In this document: piece after piece, positions 18,797-28,152 of the stretch | Layout: each line of letters starts with the position of its first letter | How positions within the stretch are numbered: position 1 is the first letter of the stretch | Assembly: GCA_017745235.1 (NCBI GenBank) | Contig: JAGHZU010000003.1 | Location: 319,056 to 383,055, forward strand | Length of the DNA stretch: 64,000 bases | Origin: Caulobacter sp. | GTDB taxonomy: Bacteria > Pseudomonadota > Alphaproteobacteria > Caulobacterales > Caulobacteraceae | Direction of reading: 5' to 3' | Translations under genes and position numbers: made by a program | Notes under the pieces: generated by a model | Told to the model about the DNA's origin: nothing | Database searches by the model: none | The model's input: only the letters and a program-made list of their open reading frames with translations

Positions 18797-19234
18797 ATGG
18801 CGACGTCGCACGACGAAGCAGACTCGAAAGACAGCGACATCGACATCCTGGGGCTCAGCGCGAGTATCGTGGCCGCCTATGTCGCTCAAAACACGGTCGC
18901 CCGCACTGCGGTTCCCGACTTGATACGCTCTGTCCATGGCGCGCTCTCAGCCCTGAACGGCGCAGAGCCCGCTCGCCCGGCCGAGAAGGCCAAGCCCGCG
19001 GTGCCGATCTCCCGCTCGGTGCATCACGACTACATCGTGTGCCTGGAGGACGGGAAAAAGCTGAAGATGCTCAAGCGCTACCTGCGCACCCACTACGACA
19101 TGAGCCCCGAGGACTACCGTCGCAAATGGTCGCTGCCCGGCGACTATCCGATGGTGGCCCCCGCCTATGCCGAGCGCCGGTCCGACTTCGCCAAGTCGAT
19201 CGGCCTGGGCAAGGGTAAGATGCGCGGGCGCTGA
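18797..19234 (+). CDS. MucR/Ros family transcriptional regulator
   Basis: A 145-residue regulator of the MucR family, which in Caulobacter and relatives represses and activates cell-cycle and surface genes through AT-rich DNA. The N-terminal oligomerisation part (ILGLSASIVAAYVAQNTVAR) and the C-terminal zinc-finger-like domain (YIVCLEDGKKLKMLKRYLRTHY, then YRRKWSLPGDYPMVAPAYAE) are clear. The finger keeps one Cys and the His but lacks the paired Cys, as in other Caulobacter MucR proteins. I chose ATG 18797 (MATSHDEAD) as it gives the normal family N-terminus. Confidence 0.92.
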   Translation: MATSHDEADSKDSDIDILGLSASIVAAYVAQNTVARTAVPDLIRSVHGALSALNGAEPARPAEKAKPAVPISRSVHHDYIVCLEDGKKLKMLKRYLRTHYDMSPEDYRRKWSLPGDYPMVAPAYAERRSDFAKSIGLGKGKMRGR

Positions 19235-19240
19235 GCTTCA

Positions 19241-19283
19241 ATCGGTCCCGGATCGGCGCGGCACGCCCGTCCGGGATCACGAC
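19241..19283. repeat. Intergenic inverted repeat (REP-like copy 2)
   Basis: TCCCGGA (19246-19252) and TCCGGGA (19270-19276) form inverted arms with GC-rich inner sequence, and the right end GTCCGGGATCACGAC closely matches GTCCGGAATGACGAT of the element at 36653. It lies just past the MucR stop and contains the stop codon of the convergent SRPBCC pseudogene. Confidence 0.5.
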
Positions 19284-19764
19284 ATGTCTAATCTTCGGGT
19301 CGACGTCCCATACCGCTGCGCCCCGTACCGCTGCGCCAGGCGCGCGTGCCGGTGTCGAAACAGCGCCGCCACGATCGACCGCGTGACGGGCGCCATGAAC
19401 GGCAGGCGCGGCTCGACGGTGACGATGTCGCGCACCACGCAGCCGCCGCCCTCTTCCTGGATGACCCGCTCGTGCCGCCACCGGCGCTGCAGCCAGCTGG
19501 TCGATTCCTCGACGAAACCCATCGGGTGCAGCGAAGCCAGGCCAAGGCATGGCGATCGAACGGGATGAACCCCAGCGCCAGCAGCCAGGACACGGCGATG
19601 GTCCCCTGGCCGGGAGCGACGTCGGCCAAGGCCAGGCCCGCCGGAAAGGTCATGGCCATCAACGGCCGAAGCTCGGCGTTGACGCCCGCCGCCGTCGCCG
19701 CGAACGCCCAAACATCGCGGGCGGAAGCCGGCAGGTGCGTGGCGATGTCGATGGCGGGCCTCAT
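19277..19764 (-). pseudogene. SRPBCC-like lipid-binding protein gene with a -1 frameshift
   Basis: From ATG 19764 the frame reads MRPAIDIATHLPASARDVWA and continues to FIPFDRHAL; the matching continuation (SLHPMGFVEESTSWLQRRW, then GGGCVVRDIVTVEPRLPFM) is in another frame. Adding one C to the GCCTTGG near 19546-19548 would join both parts into one ~163-residue protein with the SRPBCC pattern (START-like, helix-grip). As it stands the first frame runs on without family similarity. The gene overlaps its upstream neighbour by ATGA and follows hemA. It may be a real pseudogene or a base-call error. Confidence 0.75.
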
Positions 19765-20399
19765 CCTCGCCCCTCGATCCAGCGCGCGGCGGCCTGCCGG
19801 GCCTGGACAAGGCGCGGCCGCAGTTCGAACTGGCGCTCCAGCTCCATGCCACGCAGGAACGCCTCGGCCATCGTCAGGTCCGCCAGATCCTGAGCTGCGT
19901 CGCCCAGATAGAGCTCGGGCAGCTCGTGCTGGCTGTAGGAGACGCCGCGCATCACCTCCAACACGAAGTCCAGGCGTGCGGGGGCGAAGTCGGGATCGCG
20001 CGCCAGGGCCTGGGCCAGGAACGGCGCGGCCGGCGCATGCCAGGTCGAACCGCCGCTCGACAGTCGGGCCAGCCAGAGCGGAGGCCAGGGATCTCCAGGC
20101 GAGGCTTCCGCCCAGGCTTCCAGCGTAGGACGAACCAGAAGGCGAAACAGAGGGACCGGCAGCACGGCTTCGGGCTGGCCGCGGTAAGCCTGGCGCTGCT
20201 CGCCCACCCAAACGCTGAACGCCACCCGCTCGGCCAGCGGCCAGACCACCGCCTCGGCGATGAAGGCGTCCAGCGCCTTCAGGGCCTCGGAGCGCAGCCC
20301 CTCGCCCCGCAGACGGCAATATTCAGCAAACAGGCTCCAGGCCGGGCGCTCGGCCGCGTCCTGGGCCAGCGCCCTGACCGAACCGAGATCGTAGCCCAA
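19761..20399 (-). CDS. Hypothetical protein downstream of hemA
   Basis: A 212-residue Ala/Leu/Trp-rich cytosolic protein without signal peptide or membrane span. It appears all-helical, with repeats like PLWLARLSSGG and APFLAQALARDPDFAPARLDF that hint at TPR-like helical pairs. It starts with a TTG 10 bases after hemA and overlaps the SRPBCC pseudogene by ATGA, so hemA, this gene and the SRPBCC gene form one operon. I do not recognise the family. Confidence 0.7.
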   Translation of the reverse strand: MGYDLGSVRALAQDAAERPAWSLFAEYCRLRGEGLRSEALKALDAFIAEAVVWPLAERVAFSVWVGEQRQAYRGQPEAVLPVPLFRLLVRPTLEAWAEASPGDPWPPLWLARLSSGGSTWHAPAAPFLAQALARDPDFAPARLDFVLEVMRGVSYSQHELPELYLGDAAQDLADLTMAEAFLRGMELERQFELRPRLVQARQAAARWIEGRG

Positions 20400-20409
20400 G
20401 CCGGACGGA

Positions 20410-21636
20410 TCAGGCCGCGTGACCGCCCATGCGGGCGACGTTGCAGTGCGCCCAGAGCTGTTCCATGGCCGCGACCAGCTTGCGCATCATCTCGTCGGTA
20501 TGGAACGGCGTGGGGGTGAAGCGCAGGCGCTCGGTGCCGCGCGGCACGGTGGGATAGTTGATCGGCTGGACGTAGATGCCGTGCTCGGCCAGCAGCATGT
20601 CGCTGATCAGCTTGGTGTGGCGCGGATCGCCCACCAGAACCGGCACGATGTGGCTGTCGTTGTCCATCACCGGCAGGCCGGCGGCCTTGAACATCGCCTT
20701 CAGGGCGGCGGCGCGCTCCTGGTGGATCTCGCGTACTTCCGGATGCTGCTTCAGGTAGCGCACGCTGGCCAGGGCCCCGGCGGTCAAGGCCGGCGGCAGC
20801 GACGTGGTGAAGATGAAGCCCGAGGCCACGAGGCGGATCGCGTCCACCACCTCGGCGTCGCCCGTGATGTAGCCGCCCATCACGCCGAAGGCCTTGCCCA
20901 GGGTGCCCTCGATGATGTCGATCTGGTCCATCAGGCCGTCACGCTCGGCCACGCCGCCGCCGCGCGGGCCGTACATGCCCACCGCATGGACCTCATCCAG
21001 ATAGGTCATCGCGCCGTACTTCTTGGCCAGGGCGGCCGTGGCGCCGATGTCGGCGATGTCGCCGTCCATCGAATAGACGCTCTCGAACGCCACCAGCTTG
21101 GGCGCATCGACGGGAGCGGCCGCCAGCAGCTGCTCCAGGTGCTCCAGATCGTTGTGGCGGAAGATGTGACGCTCGCAGCCGCCGTTGCGAATTCCGGCGA
21201 TCATCGAGGCGTGGTTCTGGGCGTCGGAGAAGACGATCAGGCCCGGCAGGATCTTCTGCAGCGCCGTCAGGCTTGCCTCGTTGGACACATAGCCCGAGGT
21301 GAACAGCAGGGCCGCTTCCTTGCCGTGCAGATCGGCCAGTTCGGCTTCCAGCTGCACGTGGTGGTGGTTGGTGCCCGAGATGTTGCGCGTGCCGCCCGAG
21401 CCGGAGCCATGGGCGTCGATGGCCTCGTGCATGGCGTCCAGCACGACCGGGTTCTGGCCCTGGCCCAGATAGTCGTTCGAGCACCAGACGACGATCTCGC
21501 TTTCGGCGCCCTCGGCGTTGGTCCAGATCGCTCGCGGGAAGGCCCCGCGCTGGCGCTTCAGATCGGCGAAGACCCGGTAGCGACCCTCGGTGCGGATCTG
21601 CTCGACGGCGCTGCGGAACGCGGCTTTGTAGTCCAT
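20410..21636 (-). CDS. hemA: 5-aminolevulinate synthase
   Basis: A 408-residue PLP enzyme that joins glycine and succinyl-CoA to form 5-aminolevulinate, the first step of heme synthesis by the Shemin path typical of alphaproteobacteria. It starts [21 protein letters not shown] and shows [48 protein letters not shown] and [12 protein letters not shown] with the PLP Lys. ATG 21636 gives the known Caulobacter length. hemB, the next pathway enzyme, lies 6 kb away at 27150. Confidence 0.97.
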   Translation of the reverse strand: MDYKAAFRSAVEQIRTEGRYRVFADLKRQRGAFPRAIWTNAEGAESEIVVWCSNDYLGQGQNPVVLDAMHEAIDAHGSGSGGTRNISGTNHHHVQLEAELADLHGKEAALLFTSGYVSNEASLTALQKILPGLIVFSDAQNHASMIAGIRNGGCERHIFRHNDLEHLEQLLAAAPVDAPKLVAFESVYSMDGDIADIGATAALAKKYGAMTYLDEVHAVGMYGPRGGGVAERDGLMDQIDIIEGTLGKAFGVMGGYITGDAEVVDAIRLVASGFIFTTSLPPALTAGALASVRYLKQHPEVREIHQERAAALKAMFKAAGLPVMDNDSHIVPVLVGDPRHTKLISDMLLAEHGIYVQPINYPTVPRGTERLRFTPTPFHTDEMMRKLVAAMEQLWAHCNVARMGGHAA

Positions 21637-21816
21637 GTGTCTTTGCTCGACCAACGCTGACGCGCAGACGATCCCTTAATCCAGGCTTGGCTTTTCGCAC
21701 CGACCAACCGCCCTGTCCACATAGGGGCGACTACCTACGGACAGTATGACGCGAATGGACGCCCGCCCTTCGCGAATGGACAGGTCCCACGGGGGCTTAC
21801 GGGCGAGGCCGAATTC

Positions 21817-22713
21817 TCAGCCCAGTTCGGCCAGACGCCCACGGAGCATCTGGAGCATGGCCGAGAAGTCCTTGCCGCCGAATCCGTTGGCGTCGAACAG
21901 CGCGTACAAGGCCTCGGCCTGGGCGCCCATCGGGGTCGAGGCTCCGACCTTGGCGGACGCGTCCTGGGCCAGCTTCAGGTCCTTCAGCATCATGGCCGTG
22001 GCGAACCCGCCTTCGTAGCCGCGATCGGCCGGGGTGCTGGGCCCCACGCCGGGAACCGGGCAATAGGTCGACACCGACCAGCACTGGCCCGAGGACTTGC
22101 CGGCGATCTCGAAGAACCGGTCCGCCGCCAGACCCAGCTTCTCGGCCAGGGCGAAGGCCTCGCAGGTTCCGATCATGCTGACGCCCAGCAGCATGTTGTT
22201 GCAGATCTTGGCCGCCTGCCCCGCCCCATGGTCGCCGGCGTGGATCGTCACGCGCGACATGGGCGCCAGGGCCGCCTCGACCGCAGCGAAGTCGCCCGCG
22301 TCGCAGCCCACCATGAAGGCCAGGGTCCCGGCCTCCGCCGCCATGATCCCGCCCGACACAGGTGCGTCGGCGAAGCGGAAACCCGCCGCCCGGGCCTGGG
22401 CCGCAACCGCCCGGGCGCTCTCGACGTCGATCGTGGAGCAATCGATCAGCAGGGCCGAGGTCGGCGCGTTGGCCAGAACCTGCTCGCCATAGACCGAGCG
22501 GACATGCGGACCGGCCGGCAGCATGGTGATCACCACCTCCGCGTCCTTCACGGCCTCGGCCACCGAGCCGGCCGCATGGCAGCCCGCCGCCACGGCCTTC
22601 TCCAGCGCCGCGGCGGACAGGTCGAAGGCGCTGACGTGATGCTGGGCCTTGGCCTGGTTGGCGGCCATGCCGCCGCCCATGTTGCCCAAGCCGATGAAGG
22701 CGATGCGGGTCAT
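21817..22713 (-). CDS. mmsB: 3-hydroxyisobutyrate dehydrogenase
   Basis: A 298-residue NAD-dependent enzyme of valine degradation that oxidises 3-hydroxyisobutyrate to methylmalonate semialdehyde. The Rossmann start IAFIGLGNMGGGMAAN and the catalytic GQAAKICNNMLLG (Lys near residue 170) plus DAPVSGGIMAAEAGTLAFMVG are diagnostic. ATG 22713 follows a GGAGCG RBS. The cluster partners are the 3-hydroxyisobutyryl-CoA hydrolase (23638) and acyl-CoA dehydrogenase (25300). Confidence 0.93.
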   Translation of the reverse strand: MTRIAFIGLGNMGGGMAANQAKAQHHVSAFDLSAAALEKAVAAGCHAAGSVAEAVKDAEVVITMLPAGPHVRSVYGEQVLANAPTSALLIDCSTIDVESARAVAAQARAAGFRFADAPVSGGIMAAEAGTLAFMVGCDAGDFAAVEAALAPMSRVTIHAGDHGAGQAAKICNNMLLGVSMIGTCEAFALAEKLGLAADRFFEIAGKSSGQCWSVSTYCPVPGVGPSTPADRGYEGGFATAMMLKDLKLAQDASAKVGASTPMGAQAEALYALFDANGFGGKDFSAMLQMLRGRLAELG

Positions 22714-22785
22714 GTTCGCTCCCTGCAAATGCGAACCGCGCCTCATGGGCGCGGCTCTTGTCGTTGTTGTTGTCCTTGTCCCGCG

Positions 22786-23580
22786 CTAGCGCGGCTTGCG
22801 GAACTTGTAGATGAACTGGTCGGTCTTGCCGCGGATCGACGGGTCGAAGACGCTGACGTTGCGCTTGTCCGACGGGTCGCGCAGCACGCGGCTCTCGCCC
22901 TCGAAGATGAAGCCGGCGGCGGTGACCTCGGCCTTCACCGTCTCGGAATCGATGCGGTGGAGATCCTCGGTGTAGCGCAGGCCCGAACCGGCCGGGGCCG
23001 AGTGGTCCAGCACCAGATAGACGCCACCGGGCTTGAGGGCCTTGTAGATCTGGCGGTTCACCACCGACAGGTCGGCCGGCCCCATGAACTTGTCGTGCAT
23101 GTCATGGTAGTTCTGGGCGGTGAACACCAGGTCCAGCTTCTCCGGGGCGGCGAAGTTGGGCAGCGTGTTCAGGATCACCGTCAGGTTCTTGTAGTTCGGA
23201 TCGGCCGCGATCGCCTTCACGGCGGGATCGCGCTTGGCCAGCTTGGTCAGTTCGTCGGGCACATAGGCGTAGACGTGGCCCCTGGGCCCGACGGCCTTGG
23301 ACAGGATGCGCGTGTAGTAGCCGCCGCCCGGGATCAGGTCGGCGACCTTGGCGCCCGGCCGCACGCCTGCGAAGGCCAGGGTCTGGGCCGGCAGGCGCAG
23401 CTCGTCGCGCACCATGTCGGCGGCGGGACGGTTCGGATCGGCCACGGCGGCGGCGATGTTGGCGGGAATGGCGGCGGGCGCGTCCGAAGACGGCGGCGGA
23501 GGCGGCGCGACCGGACCCATGGGGGTCGTGCAGGCCGCCAGGGCGAGCACGGCGGCGAGGCTGAGTAGCGGCTTACGCAT
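22786..23580 (-). CDS. Predicted lipoprotein with SAM-dependent methyltransferase fold
   Basis: A 264-residue protein of the predicted methyltransferase type COG4798. The N-terminus MRKPLLSLAAVLALAACTTP has a lipobox LAAC (Cys17), followed by a Pro-rich linker. The Rossmann-like part shows GAKVADLIPGGGYYTRILS, LDLVFTAQNYHDMHDKFMG and LKPGGVYLVLDHSA. A lipid-anchored exported methyltransferase fold is odd because SAM is cytosolic. It sits inside a valine-degradation cluster, between mmsB and the hydrolase gene, possibly in one operon. Activity unproven. Confidence 0.82.
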   Translation of the reverse strand: MRKPLLSLAAVLALAACTTPMGPVAPPPPPSSDAPAAIPANIAAAVADPNRPAADMVRDELRLPAQTLAFAGVRPGAKVADLIPGGGYYTRILSKAVGPRGHVYAYVPDELTKLAKRDPAVKAIAADPNYKNLTVILNTLPNFAAPEKLDLVFTAQNYHDMHDKFMGPADLSVVNRQIYKALKPGGVYLVLDHSAPAGSGLRYTEDLHRIDSETVKAEVTAAGFIFEGESRVLRDPSDKRNVSVFDPSIRGKTDQFIYKFRKPR

Positions 23581-23637
23581 GGTGTTCCTTCCGACGAACG
23601 ACTTCTTGGTTGCAGACAAGCTAGCCCAGGGAGGACG

Positions 23638-24690
23638 CTACGTCAGCGGCGTCCATTCCTGATCCGGCGGCAGGGGCGCGAAAATCTCGTCCAGCATGGC
23701 GTCGGTAACGTCCTCAAGCTTGGCCGGATCCCAACGGGGAGCGTTGTCCTTGTCGATGATCACCGCGCGGACGCCTTCGATGAAGTCGTGACGCTGCACC
23801 ACGCGTGCGCCGATGCGATATTCCATGGCCATGTTGTCGGCGAAGTCGGCCATCGCCGCCCCTTTCTCCAACTGGCGGAAAGCGACCTTCAGGGTCTGGG
23901 GCGACTTGGTCTTCATGACGGCGAGTTGCGCCCTGCCCCAGTCGCTGCTGTCGGCCTCCAGGAATTCGAAGATCTGCTCGACGCTGTCGCCGACGAACAG
24001 GCGGTTGAGGTCCTGCTCGAAACTGACCAGCGGCGCCTTGCCCGCATCGGCCCGGTACTTGCGCAGCGTTTCGTCGATGCGGCGCGGGTCGGCGACGATC
24101 GCCTTCTTCAAGCCCTCGACGGCGCCGAACTCCACGAAATGGGTGGCGATGCCTAGGCGCAGACAATCCGCGCCCTTGATCCGAGCCCCGGTCAAGGCCA
24201 GCCACAGTCCCGCCTTGCCCGGCAGGCGCGGCAGATACCAGCCGCCGCCGACGTCGGGGAACAGGCCGATGCCGGTCTCGGGCATGGCGTAGGTCGTGCG
24301 CTCGGTGGCGATCCGGAAGTGGGCCGGCATCGAGATGCCGACACCGCCGCCCATCACCACCCCGTCCATCACCGCCACGATCGGGGTCTCGTAGGTGAAC
24401 AGCAAGTGGTTCAGCTGGTACTCGGTATGGAAGAAGGCCCGCGCCTCGACGCCGTCGCCCGCACCGCTATGGGCCAACTTGCGGATGTCGCCCCCGGCGC
24501 AGAAGCCGCGCTCGCCCGCATGGTCGATCATGACCATGTAGACCTCCGGATCGTCCCGCCAGTCCAGCAAGGCGGCGATCATAGCCTCGCACATGCCCTG
24601 GTTCAGCGCGTGCAGCGCCTGGGGCCGGTTGAGGGTGATGCGACCGACGTTCTTCTCGACGCGGACGATGACTTCGGGCTGCTCGTTCAT
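23638..24690 (-). CDS. 3-hydroxyisobutyryl-CoA hydrolase (enoyl-CoA hydratase/isomerase fold)
   Basis: A 350-residue crotonase-fold enzyme that cleaves CoA from 3-hydroxyisobutyryl-CoA in valine breakdown. The oxyanion loops ERGFCAGGDIRKL and GVVMGGGVGISMP and the acidic MPETGIGLFPDVGGGWYLPRL are of the HIBCH subfamily, with the longer C-terminal part (SLGWARAQ-like and RAVIIDKDNAPRWDP) that separates it from plain enoyl-CoA hydratases. ATG 24690 is chosen as it begins the family alignment; upstream in-frame sequence belongs to another gene. It lies 13 bases after the phosphatase gene. Confidence 0.92.
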   Translation of the reverse strand: MNEQPEVIVRVEKNVGRITLNRPQALHALNQGMCEAMIAALLDWRDDPEVYMVMIDHAGERGFCAGGDIRKLAHSGAGDGVEARAFFHTEYQLNHLLFTYETPIVAVMDGVVMGGGVGISMPAHFRIATERTTYAMPETGIGLFPDVGGGWYLPRLPGKAGLWLALTGARIKGADCLRLGIATHFVEFGAVEGLKKAIVADPRRIDETLRKYRADAGKAPLVSFEQDLNRLFVGDSVEQIFEFLEADSSDWGRAQLAVMKTKSPQTLKVAFRQLEKGAAMADFADNMAMEYRIGARVVQRHDFIEGVRAVIIDKDNAPRWDPAKLEDVTDAMLDEIFAPLPPDQEWTPLT

Positions 24691-24703
24691 GGTGTCCGTG
24701 ACG

Positions 24704-25303
24704 CTAGGCCGGTTCGGCGACAGATTGACAGTCCAGGCGGGCGATCTCGCCGCCCGACAGGCGGAAGACGGCGTCCTGGGGGATAGCCTGGCGCAAGGTC
24801 TCCTCGCGCGACAGGCCGGCATAGGCGCCGCGCAGCAGACGGCCGGCGACGCCGTGCGAGACGACGATCAGGCGCCGCCCCGGCTCTGGATCCTGTTCCG
24901 CCAGCCACCCGGAGATCCGCGCCGCCATGGCCTCGTAAGTCTCGCCGCCGGGCGCGTGGAAGCCCCAGGCGTCGTCGCCGGTCAGATGTGGATTCTCGCC
25001 CCTCACCTCCTCGCGCAGGCGGCCCGCCCATTCGCCGACGTCGATTTCGACCAGGCGCTCGTCGAAGGCGACGGGCAGACCCAGGCGGGCCCCGATCGTC
25101 TCGGCGGTGTCGCGCGCGCGCCGTAGCGGGCTGGCCACCAGCCGCCATGCGTCCGACGGCGGATCCCCTACCAGCCCGGCCAGAAGCTCACTCATCGCCG
25201 CCGCCTGAAGCCGCCCCAGCGGCGTCAGGTCGGACTCCGTCCGGCCCTGAAGCCGCCCCTCGCGATTATGGAAAGTCTGGCCGTGGCGGCAAAGGTAGAT
25301 CAC
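24704..25303 (-). CDS. Histidine phosphatase family protein
   Basis: A 199-residue phosphoglycerate-mutase-like enzyme. The catalytic RHG box is in [20 protein letters not shown] (His8 as nucleophile), and the second His is in [13 protein letters not shown]. Substrate cannot be read from sequence. GTG start whose GTGA overlaps the stop of the acyl-CoA dehydrogenase gene, so it is translated with that gene, though its role in valine breakdown is not obvious. Confidence 0.9.
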   Translation of the reverse strand: MIYLCRHGQTFHNREGRLQGRTESDLTPLGRLQAAAMSELLAGLVGDPPSDAWRLVASPLRRARDTAETIGARLGLPVAFDERLVEIDVGEWAGRLREEVRGENPHLTGDDAWGFHAPGGETYEAMAARISGWLAEQDPEPGRRLIVVSHGVAGRLLRGAYAGLSREETLRQAIPQDAVFRLSGGEIARLDCQSVAEPA

Positions 25304-26439
25304 TGGCGGAACATCTCGCGGGCGATGATGACGCGCATGATCTCGTTGGTCCCTTCCAGAATCTGGTGAACCCGCAGGTCGCGGACGATGCGCTCCAGCG
25401 GATAGTCCTGCAGGTAGCCGTAGCCGCCGTGCAGCTGCAAGGCGTCATTGGCCACCTGGAAGCCGGCGTCGGTGGCGAAGCGCTTGGCCATGGCGCACAG
25501 CTTGGTGGCCTGCGGGTCCTTGTTGTCCAGGGCGTGCGCGGCGCGGCGCACCATCAGGCGGGCGGCCTCCAGCTCGGTGGCCATGTCGGCCAGCTTGAAC
25601 TGCAGGGCCTGGAAATCCTTGAGCGGCTTGCCGAACTGCTTGCGCGTCTCGAGATAGGCCTTGGCGGTGTCCAGCGCGAAGGCCGCGCCGCCCAGCGAGC
25701 ACGAGGCGATGTTCAGCCGCCCGCCGTCCAGGCCCATCATGGCGAAGCGGAAGCCCTCGCCCTCCTGGCCGATGCGGTTTGCGACCGGCACGCGGCAGTC
25801 GTCGAAATTAACCTGGGCGGTCGGCTGGGCGTTCCAGCCCATCTTGCGCTCGTTGGCCCCGAAACTCAGACCCGGCGTCCCCTTCTCGACCACGAAGGCC
25901 GAGACGCCCTTGGCCCCATCGCCGCCCGTACGGGCCATGACGACATAGACGTCCGAGACGCCGCCGCCCGAGATGAAGGCCTTGCCGCCGTTCAGCACGT
26001 AATGATCGCCGTCCAGCCGCGCCGTCGTACGCATGTTGGCCGCGTCCGAGCCCGAGCCCGGCTCGGTCAGGCAGTAGCTGGCGATCAGCTCCATGGTCGT
26101 CAGGCGCGGCAGATAGCGCTGGCGCAAGTCATTCGAACCGAACCGGTCGATCATCCAGGAGGCCATATTGTGAATGGTCAGATAGGCCGCCGTCGGCACG
26201 TCGCCGTAGCTCAACGCCTCGAAGATGATCGAGGCGTCCAGGCGCGTCAGACCGCTGCCGCCGACGTCGTCCTGGACGTAGATGCCGGCGAAACCCAAGC
26301 CGGCGGCCTCGCGCAGCACGTCCACCGGAAAGTGCTTCTTCTCGTCCCACTCCGCCGAATACGGGGCAAGGCGTTCCGCCGAAAAGCCCGACGCCATGTC
26401 CTGAATGGCGCGTTGATCATCGTTCAGCGCGAAATCCAT
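25300..26439 (-). CDS. Acyl-CoA dehydrogenase (probably isobutyryl-CoA dehydrogenase)
   Basis: A 379-residue FAD enzyme. Family motifs are [73 protein letters not shown] and [12 protein letters not shown] with the C-terminal base Glu in the EGTNE loop. Its position at the head of an operon with 3-hydroxyisobutyryl-CoA hydrolase and mmsB argues for isobutyryl-CoA or another branched substrate. Other short-chain acyl-CoAs remain possible. Confidence 0.9.
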   Translation of the reverse strand: MDFALNDDQRAIQDMASGFSAERLAPYSAEWDEKKHFPVDVLREAAGLGFAGIYVQDDVGGSGLTRLDASIIFEALSYGDVPTAAYLTIHNMASWMIDRFGSNDLRQRYLPRLTTMELIASYCLTEPGSGSDAANMRTTARLDGDHYVLNGGKAFISGGGVSDVYVVMARTGGDGAKGVSAFVVEKGTPGLSFGANERKMGWNAQPTAQVNFDDCRVPVANRIGQEGEGFRFAMMGLDGGRLNIASCSLGGAAFALDTAKAYLETRKQFGKPLKDFQALQFKLADMATELEAARLMVRRAAHALDNKDPQATKLCAMAKRFATDAGFQVANDALQLHGGYGYLQDYPLERIVRDLRVHQILEGTNEIMRVIIAREMFRQ

Positions 26440-26649
26440 GCGCGGTATCCTCCCGAGCGGGGCAGAACCGCCCTCACCTTTTCTTGGTCGCTGACGTGCC
26501 GCGCGGCGGCGACTGTGTCAATCATATCCCACTCCGCGACTTTGAAAGCCGCAGCTGGACGAAAGTGAGTACGAAACGTCGCACCGCCCTTGATCATGAG
26601 ACCGGTCGGTATCAAATCGCGCCCATCGGAGGCGTCGTCGTTTCTTCAC

Positions 26650-27090
26650 ATGCGTAAGTTCATCTCTCTCATCGCCGCGGTCGCGGCGCTCGTTGGCCTG
26701 ACTTCGGTCCCCGCCCAGGCGGCGGACATGGGCGTCTGGCGCAACCCCAAGGACAACGTCCGGGTCGAGATCAAGAGCTGCGGCGACAGCATGTGCGGCT
26801 ATGTGGTCTACGCCAGCCGCAAGGCTGAGGCCGACGCCCGCAAGAGCGGCTACCAGACCCTGGTCGGCCAGCAACTGCTGCGGGACTTCGAACCCACCGG
26901 CCACGGCAACATGCGGGGCAAGGTCTTCGTGCCCACCCTGAAGGTCACCCTGTCGGGCACCGCCGAGTTCATCGACGCTCGCACCATGAAGGCCAAGGGC
27001 TGCGTGCTGGGCGGCGTGATCTGCAAGTCGCAGATCTGGACCCGCGTGGATGGCATGCAGACGGCCCGCGTCGAGAACAACGCGGGCTGA
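26650..27090 (+). CDS. DUF2147 secreted protein
   Basis: A 146-residue exported protein. Signal peptide MRKFISLIAAVAALVGLTSVPAQAAD with AQA cleavage. The mature domain opens with GVWRNPKDNVRVEIKSCGDSMCGYVVYAS, the DUF2147 signature, and has four Cys (CGDSMC and KGCVLGGVIC). Function of the family is unknown, but it is a periplasmic beta-rich fold. ATG 26650 is preferred over an upstream start that would mask the signal peptide. The 210-base region to the divergent acyl-CoA dehydrogenase gene holds both promoters. Confidence 0.9.
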   Translation: MRKFISLIAAVAALVGLTSVPAQAADMGVWRNPKDNVRVEIKSCGDSMCGYVVYASRKAEADARKSGYQTLVGQQLLRDFEPTGHGNMRGKVFVPTLKVTLSGTAEFIDARTMKAKGCVLGGVICKSQIWTRVDGMQTARVENNAG

Positions 27091-27149
27091 TCCGCCCTTA
27101 AGGGTCCTGCGCCCTTGCCTCCCTGGCGGGTCCGCGCGAAACCAGCGGC

Positions 27150-28151
27150 ATGACCACGCCTCCCCTCGCCCCCTATCCCGCCACGCGCCTGCGCCGCCTG
27201 CGCCAGGCCGACTGGACCCGCCGCCTTGTCCGCGAGACCACGCTGGAGCCGTCCGACCTGATCTGGTCGATGGTGGTGCACGAGGGCGAAGGTACGATCC
27301 CCGTGGCCTCGATGCCGGGCGTCGAACGGTTGAGCGTCAAGGAAGCCGCCAAGGCCGCCGTCCGCGCCCGCGAGCTGGGCATACCCGCCATCGCCATCTT
27401 CCCGCACATCGACGGCGCCCGTAAGGACGCGGCCGGCTCGATCGCCGCTGATCCTGACGGCGTCATCCCCCGCGCCGTCAAGGCTATGAAGGACGCCGCG
27501 CCCGAGGTCGGCATCATGTGCGACGTAGCCCTGGACCCCTTCACCGACCACGGCCACGACGGCGTGGTCGAGGGCGGCAAGATCCTCAACGACCCCACCA
27601 TCGAGCGTCTGATCGAGCAGGGCCTGGTCCAGGCCGAGGCCGGCGCCGACATCCTGGCCCCGTCCGACATGATGGACGGCCGCATCGGCAGACTGCGGGC
27701 GGCTCTTGAAGGCGCGAACTTCCAGGACACGATGATCATGTCCTACGCCGCCAAGTACGCCTCGGCCTTCTACGGCCCCTATCGCGACGCCATCGGCTCG
27801 GCCAAGCTTTCTGCGGGCCAGGGCGACAAGAAGACCTACCAGATGGACCCGGCCAACACCGAGGAGGCTATCCGAGAGGTGGCGCTCGACATCGCCGAGG
27901 GCGCCGACATGGTCATGGTCAAGCCGGGCATGCCCTATCTCGACATCCTGCGCCGCCTGGTGGACGAGTTCCGCATGCCCACCTACGCCTTCCAGGTGTC
28001 GGGCGAGTACGCGATGATCAAGGCCGCCGCCCAGAACGGCTGGATCGACCATGACCGCGCCGTGCTGGAAAGCCTGACCGCCTTCAAGCGCGCCGGCGCG
28101 GCGGGCGTCATCACCTATTTCGCCCCCTGGGCCGCCGAGAAGCTGGGCTGA
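27150..28151 (+). CDS. hemB: Delta-aminolevulinic acid dehydratase (porphobilinogen synthase)
   Basis: A 333-residue enzyme that joins two aminolevulinates into porphobilinogen. Active-site lysines are in MSYAAKYASAFYGPYRDA and MVMVKPGMPYLDI. The metal loop CDVALDPFTDHGHDGVV has Asp residues in place of the Zn-binding Cys set, so this is the Mg/K-type enzyme common in alphaproteobacteria. The AraC-type gene begins 1 base after its stop, suggesting co-transcription. Confidence 0.97.
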   Translation: MTTPPLAPYPATRLRRLRQADWTRRLVRETTLEPSDLIWSMVVHEGEGTIPVASMPGVERLSVKEAAKAAVRARELGIPAIAIFPHIDGARKDAAGSIAADPDGVIPRAVKAMKDAAPEVGIMCDVALDPFTDHGHDGVVEGGKILNDPTIERLIEQGLVQAEAGADILAPSDMMDGRIGRLRAALEGANFQDTMIMSYAAKYASAFYGPYRDAIGSAKLSAGQGDKKTYQMDPANTEEAIREVALDIAEGADMVMVKPGMPYLDILRRLVDEFRMPTYAFQVSGEYAMIKAAAQNGWIDHDRAVLESLTAFKRAGAAGVITYFAPWAAEKLG

Positions 28152-28152
28152 C

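Noticed and set aside
19288..20319. A single long protein spanning the gene downstream of hemA and the SRPBCC gene
   Set aside because: The upstream part is out of frame with the genuine 212-residue protein, and only the SRPBCC start at 19764 has family-like sequence.
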